Origin: Sphingomonas sp. 1F27F7B
GTDB taxonomy: Bacteria; Pseudomonadota; Alphaproteobacteria; Sphingomonadales; Sphingomonadaceae
DNA length: 64,000 nucleotides
Reading direction: 5' to 3'
Assembly: GCF_005503355.1 (NCBI RefSeq)
Contig: NZ_SCMK01000005.1
Location: 124,001-188,000 of the forward strand
The position numbers and the translations under genes were made by a program. The notes beneath the pieces were generated by a model. It was not told where the DNA came from and searched no databases. It saw only the letters and a program-made list of their open reading frames with translations. How positions within the stretch are numbered: the first letter of the stretch is position 1; every line of letters begins with the position of its first letter. This document shows positions 44,560 through 54,133 of the stretch, piece by piece.

Positions 44560-46854
44560 TCATCCGATCTCCGCCCGCAATTCCTCGAACAGCGCGGGAA
44601 TCTTCGTCAGGCGCCTTTCCTCCTCGTCGAGAATCGCGTGGAAGGCCCGGCGCTTGATCGCCGCGGCACGGTCCTCGGGGGGGCGGGTCGCGGGATCGAG
44701 AGTCGAAAGCACGATGTCGATCAGCCGGTCGGCGCCGTGCAGGCGGCCCCAGAGATAGTCGTTCTCGCGATAGGCCCGGCTGAAAAAGGCGCCGAAGCTG
44801 TTGAACTGGATCCCCTTCAGCGTCGCCTCCGCGCCGCCGGTGCGGATCGCGGTGGCGTCGTCGGGCGCGATGCGATCGACGCGGATCGGGTCGAACTCGT
44901 CCACGCCCTCGCCCTGGAGCAGCGGCAGGGTGGCGATGTCGTAGAAGGGAAAGCCCAGATGTGCGAGGAGAAGCGGCCGGCGAAGATCCTTGGCGAGCGT
45001 GCTCAGCCCCGCGGCCAGCCGCGCATCGGTCTCGCCGTCGAGCTTCTTCAGCTGCATCCGGTCGGCGAGCCGGTCGAGGATCGGCCCGGCATCGTCGGTC
45101 ATCATCCGGATCTCGTCGCGCAGATCGGCATAGGTGTCGGCGCGCTTGAGTTCGAGATAGGCCGCGAGCGAATCATAGATCGCCTCGCGCATCGGCCGCA
45201 GCACGCCGTGGCTGGTCGGCAAGTCCACTTCGGCGAGCCGGCGAGCGAGCAGGCGCAGGCGCCGGATCCGGAAGCCGAGGTCGTGGGCGCGCAGGAACTC
45301 CAGCGTCTCGGGCGAGGCGCCGTTGGAAAGCGTGGCGCCGAACCGGTCCGCGCCGCGCGACTGGACTGCGGCGGCGAGCGCCTCGCGGATCTCGTGCAGC
45401 CGCTCGGGTCCGTGATGCTCGCCCACCGTGTAGAGCAGCCTCGCCGTGCGATCGATCGCGCCTTCCACCTTGAGCAGGCCATAGGCGGTGTGGCCGTATC
45501 CGGCCTTGGCCGCCGCGGCCACCTGTGCGCGGCGGCGCCACGCGGCCAGCCGCTTCTGGTTCGGATAGTCGAGCCACAGCGTATAGCCGAACAGCGCCTC
45601 GACCTGGGTCTCCACTTCGGCACGGATCTCGGTGACGATCGCGAGCATCCGCTCGATCCGGTGCGAGCGGCGGGCGATCTCGTCCAGATTGTCGCGGATC
45701 GGCTGCTCGCGCGGCAGTTCGGAGAGTGCGCCGATGATCGTCGCGAAGAAGCCGGGCTTCTTGTCCCCCTCGGCGCCGTAGAAGTCGAAGCGGAAATTGG
45801 GGAAGGGATCGACGAAGACGAAGCGCCGGTCGACCTGGCGGCGGGCGGGGCGCTCCTTCAGCGCTTCCATGGCGGGGCGGAAGGGAGCGTTGGCGAGGAC
45901 CGAGCCGTCGATCAGTATCGCTTTCTCGGCATGGCTGTCGGCCCATTGGCGCGGCAGGACGCGCTCCAGGAACGCATCGCGCTGCGGCCAGGCCTGTCTG
46001 CGCTCGGCGAGCAGCTCGTCCATCTCGCCCACCGTCATCGGCGGGAAGGCGCCCGGGAAGCTGGACGTCGCCCGCGCCGCGAAAGTGAGGCTCGCGGCAT
46101 CGGCGAAGCGCTCGTCCGGCAGGCCATGATCGGTGAAGGAGAAGACGAGCCGGTGCTCGTTCTCGATCACCGAGGCGGGCGAATTGAGCCGCAGGGCCTC
46201 GGGATGGCCGCGGAAGTCGGTGACGGTGACGAACAGGTCGAGCGGCTGGCCATCCGGCAGCAGGCGCTTGTCCTTTGGCCCCCTGGCCATGGCGGCGAAG
46301 GCGTCGAGGATGGTATTGGCCAGCCGCTTGCCGCCGAACGGCGGCTCGAACCAGCGCGAGCGGACGAAATGCTCGAGCTTCAGGCGCACTTCGTCGCGCG
46401 CTTCGGCCGCCACCGTCTCGTCCACTGTCTTCGAGCGGTTGGCGACCAGCCAGGCGATCGGCACCGCCCAGATCTTGGCGAAGCGATGCGAGGGGCGCTG
46501 GCGCGGCTCGAGCAGCGCCTCGACATCGGCATTGTCCATCCACAGGTCGGTCAGCGGATCGAGCGACTGGCCCGTGGCGATGGCCTGGGCGAGGAACACC
46601 GTGTTGATTCCGCCCGCGCTGGCACCGGCGAGGATGTCCACCAGCACGCGCAGGTTGACACCCGACGTGTCGCGGATCTCCTCGATCAGTTCGCGATAGA
46701 CGTCGGGCCGCCCGTCGGCCCCGTCGCGCTCGGCACAACTCGCGCGGGCCAGGCGCCAGACCTCCTTGGTGATGCCGTGCATGTACACGGCCAGGCTGAT
46801 GCCGCCGTAGCAGACGAGCGCGAGGCGCAGTTCCTTGTCGCGGGTTTCGGTCAT
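44560..46854 (-). CDS. Patatin-like phospholipase (DUF3376 type)
   Basis: 764 residues. The patatin hydrolase domain has YGGISLAVYMHGI (oxyanion loop) near residue 16 and the nucleophile elbow GASAGGIN with S79; DGSVLANAPF carries the dyad Asp. A long C-terminal helical region follows, as in the bacterial DUF3376-patatin proteins. Predicted to cleave acyl chains from membrane lipids, probably from the cytoplasmic face. Start ATG 46854 shares one base with the stop of the next gene upstream, forming an operon with the EEP gene. Confidence 0.88.
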   Translation of the reverse strand: MTETRDKELRLALVCYGGISLAVYMHGITKEVWRLARASCAERDGADGRPDVYRELIEEIRDTSGVNLRVLVDILAGASAGGINTVFLAQAIATGQSLDPLTDLWMDNADVEALLEPRQRPSHRFAKIWAVPIAWLVANRSKTVDETVAAEARDEVRLKLEHFVRSRWFEPPFGGKRLANTILDAFAAMARGPKDKRLLPDGQPLDLFVTVTDFRGHPEALRLNSPASVIENEHRLVFSFTDHGLPDERFADAASLTFAARATSSFPGAFPPMTVGEMDELLAERRQAWPQRDAFLERVLPRQWADSHAEKAILIDGSVLANAPFRPAMEALKERPARRQVDRRFVFVDPFPNFRFDFYGAEGDKKPGFFATIIGALSELPREQPIRDNLDEIARRSHRIERMLAIVTEIRAEVETQVEALFGYTLWLDYPNQKRLAAWRRRAQVAAAAKAGYGHTAYGLLKVEGAIDRTARLLYTVGEHHGPERLHEIREALAAAVQSRGADRFGATLSNGASPETLEFLRAHDLGFRIRRLRLLARRLAEVDLPTSHGVLRPMREAIYDSLAAYLELKRADTYADLRDEIRMMTDDAGPILDRLADRMQLKKLDGETDARLAAGLSTLAKDLRRPLLLAHLGFPFYDIATLPLLQGEGVDEFDPIRVDRIAPDDATAIRTGGAEATLKGIQFNSFGAFFSRAYRENDYLWGRLHGADRLIDIVLSTLDPATRPPEDRAAAIKRRAFHAILDEEERRLTKIPALFEELRAEIG

Positions 46855-47552
46855 CAGGCCTTTTGCAGCGTCGCCCAGATGGGCAGGTGATCGGAGGCTG
46901 TACGCGCCTGGAGGCTGTCATGCACGCCGGCATCGGTGATGGTCAGCTCCGGGCTGGCCATGATCCGGTCGAGCCGGGCCACCGGGCGGCGCGCGTGGAA
47001 GGTCTTGCCGGTGGCGGCGAAGGCGAAATGGCCGGCAAAGTCGCGCAGGCATCCGGACTGGGCGCTCCATTCGTTGAGGTCGCCCATCAGGATCGTCGGA
47101 TACTGGCGCGTACTTGCCTGGAGATGGGTGATGATCGCGTGCGCCTGGCGCCGCCGCCACAGGCCGGACAGGTCGAGATGCATGCCGACCACGCGCACCA
47201 CCGGTCCGCCGGCGACGCGCACATCGGCCATCACTGCGCCGCGCGGTTCGAGCGCGGGCAGGTGGATCGCCTCGCAATCGAGGATCTGCGCATCCTTGCG
47301 CACGAGCAGCGCGTTGCCGTGCCAGCCCATCGAGCGCACCTTGGTGCCGAAGGGGACGGGTTTGTAGTCGCTATGCTCGGCAAGCAGATGCTGGGTGAGC
47401 ACGGCGGAGCGTTCGCCGAAGCGGCGATCGGCTTCCTGGAGCGCGACGATGTCGGCGTCGATCTCGCAGAGCACCTGCAAGGTGCGCTCCGGGCGCCGCC
47501 GGCGATCGGTGCCGATCGACTTGCGCATGTTGTAGCTGGCGACCTTGATCAT
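46854..47552 (-). CDS. Endonuclease/exonuclease/phosphatase-family protein
   Basis: 232 residues with the DNase I-like fold: SYNMRKSIGTDRR at the N-terminus, VALQEADRR (metal Glu), HLDLSG, MGDLNEWS (catalytic Asp-x-Asn) and ASDHLPIWA (Asp-His). Substrate may be DNA or a phospho-lipid/inositol-type ester; relatives beside lipid-cleaving or PLD genes are often phosphatases. Coupled to the patatin gene. Confidence 0.88.
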   Translation of the reverse strand: MIKVASYNMRKSIGTDRRRRPERTLQVLCEIDADIVALQEADRRFGERSAVLTQHLLAEHSDYKPVPFGTKVRSMGWHGNALLVRKDAQILDCEAIHLPALEPRGAVMADVRVAGGPVVRVVGMHLDLSGLWRRRQAHAIITHLQASTRQYPTILMGDLNEWSAQSGCLRDFAGHFAFAATGKTFHARRPVARLDRIMASPELTITDAGVHDSLQARTASDHLPIWATLQKA

Positions 47553-47595
47553 CGGCGCCCCTTATCGCGGGGCTTGAGGAACATGCGCAAGGGGC

Positions 47596-47796
47596 TCAGC
47601 TCGGATGCGCCCCGGCGCTGCCCTGGCTTGCGGCTTCGAGCGCGGCCGCGACGAGCCGGCGGCCGGTCTCCTCCGCGGCGCGCGGCGTCATCGCGATGGC
47701 GACGCCGTCGGGGCCGTCGAGCAGCACCACGCCCTGCTCGGCGGTCGCGATGCCCGGATCCTCCGCGGGTTCGGCGGGCGAGATCTTCTGTCCCAT
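47596..47796 (-). CDS. Small acidic protein of unknown function
   Basis: 66 residues (MGQKISPAEPAEDPGIATAE...). ATG 47796 follows ACGGAGAAAGC; an upstream in-frame ATG at 47814 lacks such a site. It forms a small alpha-beta pattern (GVVLLDGPDGVAIAMTPRAAEETGRRLVAAALEA). No family recognised. Confidence 0.6.
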   Translation of the reverse strand: MGQKISPAEPAEDPGIATAEQGVVLLDGPDGVAIAMTPRAAEETGRRLVAAALEAASQGSAGAHPS

Positions 47797-47899
47797 GCTT
47801 TCTCCGTTCGCCATCCCCGCCAAAGCGAGACAGGGAATTGGTGACAAACTCGGATGAACGGGAAAATATCCAAGATTCCCGAAGGAAGAACGCCGGATC

Positions 47900-48292
47900 T
47901 CAGCGGCCGCCGGCTTCGAGCAGGCGGCGCGGGGCGGCCAGTTCCCAGCTGCGCGCGATCCGGTCGCCGACAAAGTCCATGTCGGTATCCGGCTGCCCGA
48001 CCGCGATGCCCACCCAGCCCAGTCCGAAATAGGCGACCCTGGAATAGATCTCAGGCGCGATCGCGATCAGGTTCGGCCCCTCTTCCTCGTCCCCGGTCTT
48101 CACGGCGACGATGGTGCGGCCGTCGCCATGATGATCGTGGCGGAACTGGGCGAACTGCTTGCCGGCGACGAAGAAGGTCGGCTGGCCGTGGCTCGTGCGC
48201 TCCTCGGCCTCGGGAAGCTCCAGCGCGATCGCGCGGACCTGGGCCAGGGCGGTGTCGGGATCGGGGCTCAGCCTTGCAGATTCTCGGGGCAT
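47900..48292 (-). CDS. MmcQ/YjbR-type protein
   Basis: 130 residues of the MmcQ/YjbR fold: LELPEAEERTSHGQPTFFVAGKQFAQF near residue 24 and YFGLGWVGIAVGQPDTDMDFVGDRIARSWEL near the end are typical. These small proteins have a CyaY-like double-wing DNA-binding-like fold and no established function. The N-terminus overlaps purN by 25 bases. Confidence 0.86.
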   Translation of the reverse strand: MPRESARLSPDPDTALAQVRAIALELPEAEERTSHGQPTFFVAGKQFAQFRHDHHGDGRTIVAVKTGDEEEGPNLIAIAPEIYSRVAYFGLGWVGIAVGQPDTDMDFVGDRIARSWELAAPRRLLEAGGR

Positions 48293-48849
48293 AGGAACTC
48301 AGCGACTATCCGTGGATAGAGCCGATGTTCCTCCTTCAATACCCGTTCGGCAAGGCTTTCCGGCGTGTCGCCGGGCAGGATCGCCACTTCGGCCTGGCCG
48401 AGCACTTCGCCGCCGTCCAGCTCCTCGGTGACCATATGGACCGACGCGCCGCCATGGCTGTCACCCGCTTCGATCGCGCGGGCATGGGTGTCGAGCCCCT
48501 TGTACTTGGGCAGCAGCGACGGGTGGACGTTGACGATCCGGCCACGCCAGCGGGCGACGAAATCGTCCGAGAGCAGGCGCATATAGCCGGCCAGCGCGAT
48601 CGCCTCGACGCCCGCCTGGCGCAGGGCCGCGTCGATCCGCGCTTCATATTCGGCCTTGGCCATGCCCCTGGGGCTCTGCGCGAAGGTGGCGATGCCCTGT
48701 TCGGCGGCCCAGGCGAGCCCCTCGGCCTCCGGCTTGTCGCTGGCGACGAGCGCGACTTCATAGGGGCAGTCGGGCGCCCGCGCCGCCTCGACCAGTGCGG
48801 CCATGTTCGAACCGCGCCCGGAAATCAGGATACCGAGCTTCCTACGCAT
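48268..48849 (-). CDS. purN: Phosphoribosylglycinamide formyltransferase
   Basis: Uses 10-formyl-THF to formylate GAR in purine synthesis. 193 residues: [12 protein letters not shown] at the N-terminus, [12 protein letters not shown] with the catalytic Asn-x-His, and [15 protein letters not shown] with the catalytic Asp. Start ATG 48849 lies just inside the purM end, five bases after its stop on the coding strand. Confidence 0.95.
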   Translation of the reverse strand: MRRKLGILISGRGSNMAALVEAARAPDCPYEVALVASDKPEAEGLAWAAEQGIATFAQSPRGMAKAEYEARIDAALRQAGVEAIALAGYMRLLSDDFVARWRGRIVNVHPSLLPKYKGLDTHARAIEAGDSHGGASVHMVTEELDGGEVLGQAEVAILPGDTPESLAERVLKEEHRLYPRIVAEFLCPENLQG

Positions 48850-49936
48850 TATGCGTGGCGGACCAGTCCGAACGCGCGCTCCAGACTTCGGGGGCGCCGA
48901 ACACGGTGCAGCCGCGCTCGCCCGCTTCGACGGTGCCGATCACGAACACCGCTTCGCCCGCCGCGTAGAGTTCTTCCTTCACCGTGTCCGCCAGCTCGGG
49001 CGCCACCACCGCGACCATGCCGACGCCGCAATTGAAGGTACGCGCCATCTCCTCGGGCTCGATATTCCCCTGGCCCTGGAGGAACGCCATCAACCGGGGA
49101 AGCGGCCAGGCGCCTGCGTCGATCCGGGCATGGCAGCCCTCGGGCAGCACGCGCGGGACATTCTCGAGCAACCCGCCGCCGGTGATATGCGCCAGGCCGC
49201 GGATATTGCCCTTGCGAAGTTGCGGAAGCAGGCTTTGCACATAGATGCGCGTCGGCGCCATCAGCGCATCGAGCAGGATCACGTCCTGATCGAACAAAGC
49301 GGGGCGGTCCATCTTCCAGCCCTTGTCGGCGGCAAGGCGGCGGACCAGCGAGAAGCCGTTGGAATGCACGCCCGTGGAGCCCAGGCCGAGCAGCACGTCG
49401 CCCGGCCGGATCGCGCTGCCGTCGAGCAGCCGGTCGCGCTCGACCGCGCCGACGCAGAAGCCGGCCAGGTCGTAATCGCCCTCGGCGTACATGCCTGGCA
49501 TCTCGGCGGTCTCGCCGCCGATCAGCGCACAGCCGGCCTGGCGGCAGCCCTCGGCGATGCTCGCGATCACGCGCTCGGCCGTCTCCGGCACCAGCTTGCC
49601 GCTGGCATAATAGTCGAGGAAGAAGAGCGGCTCGGCGCCCTGGACGATCAGGTCGTTGGCGCACATCGCGACCAGGTCGACGCCGACGCCGTCATGCGCG
49701 TTGAAATCGATCGCGAGCTTGAGCTTGGTGCCGACGCCGTCATTGGCCGCGACGAGCAGCGGGTCGTTGAACCCGGCAGCCTTCAGGTCGAACACGCCGC
49801 CGAACCCGCCCAGATCGGCATCGGCACCGGGCCGCCGCGTGGACTTGGCGAGCGGGCCGATCGCGCGGACCAGCGCGTTGCCGGCCGCGATCGAGACGCC
49901 CGCCTGGGCATAGGTATAGTTCTTCTGGTCGCTCAT
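48842..49936 (-). CDS. purM: Phosphoribosylformylglycinamidine cyclo-ligase
   Basis: ATP-dependent ring closure to AIR in purine synthesis. 364 residues with [23 protein letters not shown] and [16 protein letters not shown], all standard for PurM. Immediately upstream of purN on the same transcript. The upstream spacer (49937-50064) is divergent to the DUF2066 gene and contains a palindrome. Confidence 0.95.
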   Translation of the reverse strand: MSDQKNYTYAQAGVSIAAGNALVRAIGPLAKSTRRPGADADLGGFGGVFDLKAAGFNDPLLVAANDGVGTKLKLAIDFNAHDGVGVDLVAMCANDLIVQGAEPLFFLDYYASGKLVPETAERVIASIAEGCRQAGCALIGGETAEMPGMYAEGDYDLAGFCVGAVERDRLLDGSAIRPGDVLLGLGSTGVHSNGFSLVRRLAADKGWKMDRPALFDQDVILLDALMAPTRIYVQSLLPQLRKGNIRGLAHITGGGLLENVPRVLPEGCHARIDAGAWPLPRLMAFLQGQGNIEPEEMARTFNCGVGMVAVVAPELADTVKEELYAAGEAVFVIGTVEAGERGCTVFGAPEVWSARSDWSATHNA

Positions 49937-50001
49937 GCGGGGCGCTTAGCGCCATCTTCCCATTCCGTCATCTCAATATCCGTCGTCTTCGCGAAGGGGC
50001 A

Positions 50002-50018
50002 GTAACACTGCATGTTAC
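50002..50018. promoter_or_regulatory. GTAACA-N5-TGTTAC palindrome in divergent spacer
   Basis: GTAACA-CTGCA-TGTTAC, a perfect 6-base inverted repeat in the 128-base purM/DUF2066 spacer, 47 bases before the DUF2066 start. A candidate operator of unknown regulator. Confidence 0.35.
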
Positions 50019-50064
50019 ATCTGCGCTTGGATTTCCCCGCGCCCTTCGCCAAAAGGGCCCACAC

Positions 50065-51333
50065 ATGACCCTGGCCCGCAAATCCCTCACCATCGGCATC
50101 GCCTCCGTGCTCGCGCTCGCGGGGCTGGGTGCCGTGCTTGCCGAAGGGGAGAAGGCCGTGGGCGGCAGTGCCGTGCCGATCGATGCCTCGGGCAGCTTCG
50201 AGGTCTCTGGCGTCGAGGTCGACGTGAAGGGCAAGGACGCCGATGCCGCGCGCTATGGCGGCTGGCGGCTCGCCCAGCGCAAGGGCTGGGAGATGCTGTC
50301 GCGCAAGCTGGCCGGCAAAGCTTCCACCATGCCCGATTCGGCGCTCGATTCGCTCGTCACCGGCATCGTCGTGGAAAAGGAGCAAATCGGCCCGACGCGC
50401 TATATCGCGCGCCTCAGCGTGCTGTTCGATCGCAACAAGGCGGGCGGCATATTGGGCGTTTCGGTGGCGGTGAACCAGTCGCCGCCGATGCTGATCGTGC
50501 CGCTGGAATATTCGGGCGGCTCGGGCCTGGTGTTCGAGCGCGAGACTGCCTGGGCCCGCGCCTGGAATCGCTTCAAGAGCGGCGGCAGCACGGTCGATTA
50601 TGTGCGGGTGCAGGGCAACGGGCCCGATTCCATGCTTCTCAACGCCGGCCAGGTGCTGCGCCGCGGCCGCAACTGGTGGCGCTCGGTGCTCGACCAATAT
50701 GGCGCGGCGGACGTGCTGATCGCCGAGGTGCAGCTGCGCCGCGAATATCCGGGCGGCCCGATCATCGGCATCTTCTCGGCCACCCATGGCCCCGATCGCC
50801 AGAAGATCGCCGATTTCGCGCTGCGCGTCGACAATGGCGATTCGCTCGACACGCTGATGGACGCGGGCGTCCAGCGGCTCGACAAGGCCTATCAGCAGGC
50901 GCTCGCGCTCGGCCAGCTCAATACCGACCGGCTCCTGGCCACGCGCCCGCCGGGTGCCAAGGCCGAGGAGAAGCCGACCGACGAGGCGACCGAGGCAGCC
51001 ACGCCCACGCCCGAGCCCAGCGTCGCCGCCGGCACTGCGATCAGCGTCCAGTTCGACACGCCCAATGTCGGCTCGGTCAATGCCGGCGAGGCGGCGCTGC
51101 GCGGCATCCCGGGCGTGCGCTCTGCAGTCACGTCGAGCCTGGCGCTGGGCGGCATCTCGGTGATGCGCGTCTCCTATGACGGCCAGATCGCATCGCTGCA
51201 CGCGCAGCTCGAGGCGCGGGGCTGGAGCGTGCAGGAAGGGCCGGGCGTGCTCCGCATCCGGCGCGCCGGCGGCGGTGGCGGAGCCCAGCCGGCACCCACG
51301 CCCCAGGCGACGGAAGCGCCGAACGGCGGATGA
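50065..51333 (+). CDS. DUF2066-type exported protein
   Basis: 422 residues: signal peptide (about 1-27), then a DUF2066-like domain (SFEVSGVEVDVKGKDADAARYGGWRLAQRKGWEML and RYIARLSVLFDRNKAGGILGVSV). A Pro/Ala/Glu-rich linker (about 305-330) leads to a heavy-metal-associated-like or ferredoxin-like C-terminal fold (ISVQFDTPNVGSVNAGEAALRGIPGVRSAVT) and a Gly-rich tail. Periplasmic; role unknown. Its stop overlaps hdaA by four bases. Confidence 0.8.
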   Translation: MTLARKSLTIGIASVLALAGLGAVLAEGEKAVGGSAVPIDASGSFEVSGVEVDVKGKDADAARYGGWRLAQRKGWEMLSRKLAGKASTMPDSALDSLVTGIVVEKEQIGPTRYIARLSVLFDRNKAGGILGVSVAVNQSPPMLIVPLEYSGGSGLVFERETAWARAWNRFKSGGSTVDYVRVQGNGPDSMLLNAGQVLRRGRNWWRSVLDQYGAADVLIAEVQLRREYPGGPIIGIFSATHGPDRQKIADFALRVDNGDSLDTLMDAGVQRLDKAYQQALALGQLNTDRLLATRPPGAKAEEKPTDEATEAATPTPEPSVAAGTAISVQFDTPNVGSVNAGEAALRGIPGVRSAVTSSLALGGISVMRVSYDGQIASLHAQLEARGWSVQEGPGVLRIRRAGGGGGAQPAPTPQATEAPNGG

Positions 51334-51935
51334 CGCAGCTTCGCCTGCCGCTGGGACTGCCCGAAGCGCGCGAGACGGAATTCCTGGTCAGCGACTCCAA
51401 CGCCCGCGCCGTCCACCAGCTCGAACATTGGGGCACCTGGCCCGTGATGTCGGCGCTGCTCGTCGGCCCGCGCAAGTCCGGCCGCAGCCTGTTGGCGCGC
51501 ATCTTCGCGTCCAAGACCGGCGCGCGCATCTTCGACGATGCCGATCTCGGCAAGGAGACCGAAGTCTTCCATGCCTGGAACCAGGCCCAGGCCGAGCATC
51601 GCCCGCTGCTGATCGTCGCCCAGGCCGCGCCGCCGGCCTGGAGCGTCAAACTGCCCGATCTCAAGTCGCGCCTCGCCGCCTCGCCGCTGCTGGAGATCGG
51701 CCCGCCCGACGATGCGCTGATCCCCCAGCTGCTGGAGCGCGCCTTCGAGCGCCACCTGCTCCACGCCAGGCCGGACGTGATCGCCTGGATCGCCCGGCGG
51801 ATCGAGCGCAGCCATATCGCGATCCTGCGCGTTGCCGATGCGCTTGAGCTGGAGGCGGGGCGGCGCTTGTCGATCCCGGCGGTTCGCGCCACATTGGCCG
51901 GGGCTGGTCTCATAACCGAAACGGACGGTGACTAA
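51330..51935 (+). CDS. hdaA: DnaA-like initiation regulator (HdaA)
   Basis: 201 residues. A sliding-clamp-binding motif at the N-terminus (QLRLPLGL) followed by a DnaA-domain-III-like AAA+ core (LLVGPRKSGRSLLARIF as Walker A, DDADL, SRLAASPLLEIGPPDD sensor region). Hda proteins bind the beta clamp and stimulate DnaA-ATP hydrolysis to limit replication initiation. The P-loop GPRKSGRS is a standard enough variant. Located before ppk, a common sphingomonad order. Confidence 0.87.
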   Translation: MTQLRLPLGLPEARETEFLVSDSNARAVHQLEHWGTWPVMSALLVGPRKSGRSLLARIFASKTGARIFDDADLGKETEVFHAWNQAQAEHRPLLIVAQAAPPAWSVKLPDLKSRLAASPLLEIGPPDDALIPQLLERAFERHLLHARPDVIAWIARRIERSHIAILRVADALELEAGRRLSIPAVRATLAGAGLITETDGD

Positions 51936-51940
51936 CGGCG

Positions 51941-54133
51941 ATGGCCAAGACAGCGAACAGGCAGGCCGTCGAAGGGACCCAGATGACCGAATTGCCGGAG
52001 AATTCCACACGTTACTTCAACCGCGAGCTCAGCTGGCTCGCGTTCAACCGCCGCGTGATGGAGGAAGCGACCAACCCGGCGCATCCCCTGCTCGAGCGGC
52101 TGCGCTTCCTGTCGATCTCCGGCTCGAACTTCGACGAGTTCTTCATGGTCCGCGTGGCGGGCCTGATGGGCCAGCAGCTCCAGAAGGTGGAGGCGCGCTC
52201 GGCCGACGGGCTCACGCCCGGCCAGCAGCTTGCCGCCATCTCGGCCGAGGCCGAGACGCTGGCCGACAACCAGCAGGCGGTGTGGACCGCGATCCGCGCC
52301 GACCTGGCCGAGACCGGCATCCACGTCCTCGACGCCGATGCGATCGAGGGCGAGACCGAGGCCTGGCTGGAGACGCATTTCCGCGACCAGATTTTCCCGA
52401 TCCTCACACCCCAGGCGCTCGATCCCGCGCATCCGTTCCCGTTCATCCCCAACCAGGGATCGAGCGTGATCTTCGACCTGGTCCGCAAGTCGGACCGCGA
52501 GCCGGTGCGCGAGCTCGTCCTGCTGCCCACCGCGATCAAGCGTTTCGTCCGGCTGCCCGGCAATCCCGCCCGCTATGTCGCGGTCGAGGCGGTGCTCAAG
52601 CATTTCTCGCACCTGCTGTTCCCCGGCTACACGGCACTCGGCGCCGCGGCCTTCCGGGTGCTGCGCGACAGCGACATCGAAATCGAGGAAGAGGCCGAGG
52701 ACCTGGTCATGACCTTCCGCTCGGCGATCAAGCGCCGGCGGCGCGGCCGAGTGATCCGCCTGGAGATGGAGGAGAGCATCTCCACCGAGCTGGAAGCGGT
52801 GCTCAAGGAAGAGCTGGGCGGCAGCGAGGCGCTGCTCACCGAGACCGGCGGCTTTCTCGGCATCGGCGATCTCGCCATGCTGGTCGACGAGGACCGGCCC
52901 GACCTGAAGTTCACGCCCTATTCGGCGCGCTTCCCCGAGCGCATCCGCGAATATGGCGGCGACTGTTTCGCGGCGATCAAGGCCAAGGATATCGTCGTCC
53001 ACCACCCCTATGAGAGCTTTGACGTCGTGCTCTCCTTCCTGGGCCAGGCGGCGGCGGATCCGGACGTGGTGGCGATCAAGCAGACGCTCTACCGCGCCGG
53101 CAAGCAGCCCGCCGTCATCAACGCGCTGATCGCCGCGGCCGAGGCCGGCAAGTCGGTCACCGCGGTGGTCGAGCTGAAGGCGCGCTTCGACGAGGAGCAG
53201 AACCTCTATTGGGCGACTGCCCTGGAGCGTGCCGGCGTCCAGGTCGTCTATGGCTTCATCGACTGGAAGACCCATGCCAAGGTCTCGATGGTCGTGCGGC
53301 GCGAGGGCAATGGCTATCGCACTTATTGCCACTTCGGCACCGGCAACTATCATCCGGTCACCGCGCGCATCTATACCGACATCAGCTTCTTCACTGCCGA
53401 TCCCCGGGTGGGGCGCGATGCGGCGCAGATCTTCAACTATGTCACCGGCTATGTGGAGCCGCATGGGCTGGAGCTGATCGGGATCAGCCCGCGCGACCTG
53501 CGCAACCGGCTGGTCGCCATGATCGACGACGAGATCGCCCATGTCCGCGCCGGGCGGCCGGGCCAGATCTGGGCCAAGATGAACTCGCTGGTCGATCCCG
53601 CGGTGATCGAGAAGCTCTACGAGGCGAGCAATGCGGGCGTCGAGGTCGAGCTGATCATCCGCGGCATCTGCTGCCTGCGCCCCGGCGTTCCGGGGATGAG
53701 CGAGAACATCAAGGTCAAGTCGATCGTCGGGCGCTTCCTCGAGCATAGCCGCATCTGGGCGTTCGGCAACGGCAAGGCGCTGCCCAATGACGGCGCCAGG
53801 CTGTTCATTTCCTCGGCCGACTGGATGCAGCGCAACTTCGATCGCCGTGTCGAGTTCATGCTGCCGATCCTCAACAAGACGGTGCACGACCAGGTGCTGG
53901 ACCAGGTGATGGTGGCGAACCTGCTCGACAACGAGCAGAGCTGGGTGCTCCAGCCCGACGGGCACTATACCCGGATCGTGCCGGGCGAGGACGGCAGCTT
54001 CAACCTGCACCGCTATTTCATGACCAACCCGTCGCTTTCCGGGCGCGGCGCGGCGCTCGAATCGCGCAAGCCGGTGCCCAAGCTCCAGCTCAAGCGGCGC
54101 CGCAATCCGCCAAAGGCCAAGGCCAAGGCATGA
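51941..54133 (+). CDS. ppk: Polyphosphate kinase 1
   Basis: Polymerises ATP gamma-phosphate into polyphosphate. 730 residues with the N domain (RELSWLAFNRRVMEEA), the head domain, and the two histidine/phosphotransfer motifs KTHAKVSMVVRR and YCHFGTGNYHPVTARIYTDISFFT containing the phospho-acceptor His. ATG 51941 is used; ATG 51983 after AAGGGACCCAG is also plausible and trims 14 residues. It is followed by ppx with a four-base overlap, so synthesis and breakdown of polyphosphate are co-encoded. Confidence 0.95.
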   Translation: MAKTANRQAVEGTQMTELPENSTRYFNRELSWLAFNRRVMEEATNPAHPLLERLRFLSISGSNFDEFFMVRVAGLMGQQLQKVEARSADGLTPGQQLAAISAEAETLADNQQAVWTAIRADLAETGIHVLDADAIEGETEAWLETHFRDQIFPILTPQALDPAHPFPFIPNQGSSVIFDLVRKSDREPVRELVLLPTAIKRFVRLPGNPARYVAVEAVLKHFSHLLFPGYTALGAAAFRVLRDSDIEIEEEAEDLVMTFRSAIKRRRRGRVIRLEMEESISTELEAVLKEELGGSEALLTETGGFLGIGDLAMLVDEDRPDLKFTPYSARFPERIREYGGDCFAAIKAKDIVVHHPYESFDVVLSFLGQAAADPDVVAIKQTLYRAGKQPAVINALIAAAEAGKSVTAVVELKARFDEEQNLYWATALERAGVQVVYGFIDWKTHAKVSMVVRREGNGYRTYCHFGTGNYHPVTARIYTDISFFTADPRVGRDAAQIFNYVTGYVEPHGLELIGISPRDLRNRLVAMIDDEIAHVRAGRPGQIWAKMNSLVDPAVIEKLYEASNAGVEVELIIRGICCLRPGVPGMSENIKVKSIVGRFLEHSRIWAFGNGKALPNDGARLFISSADWMQRNFDRRVEFMLPILNKTVHDQVLDQVMVANLLDNEQSWVLQPDGHYTRIVPGEDGSFNLHRYFMTNPSLSGRGAALESRKPVPKLQLKRRRNPPKAKAKA

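Noticed and set aside
51932..54010. 692-codon minus-strand frame across ppk
   Set aside because: Antisense of a clear ppk gene in GC-rich DNA; no motif, no start context.
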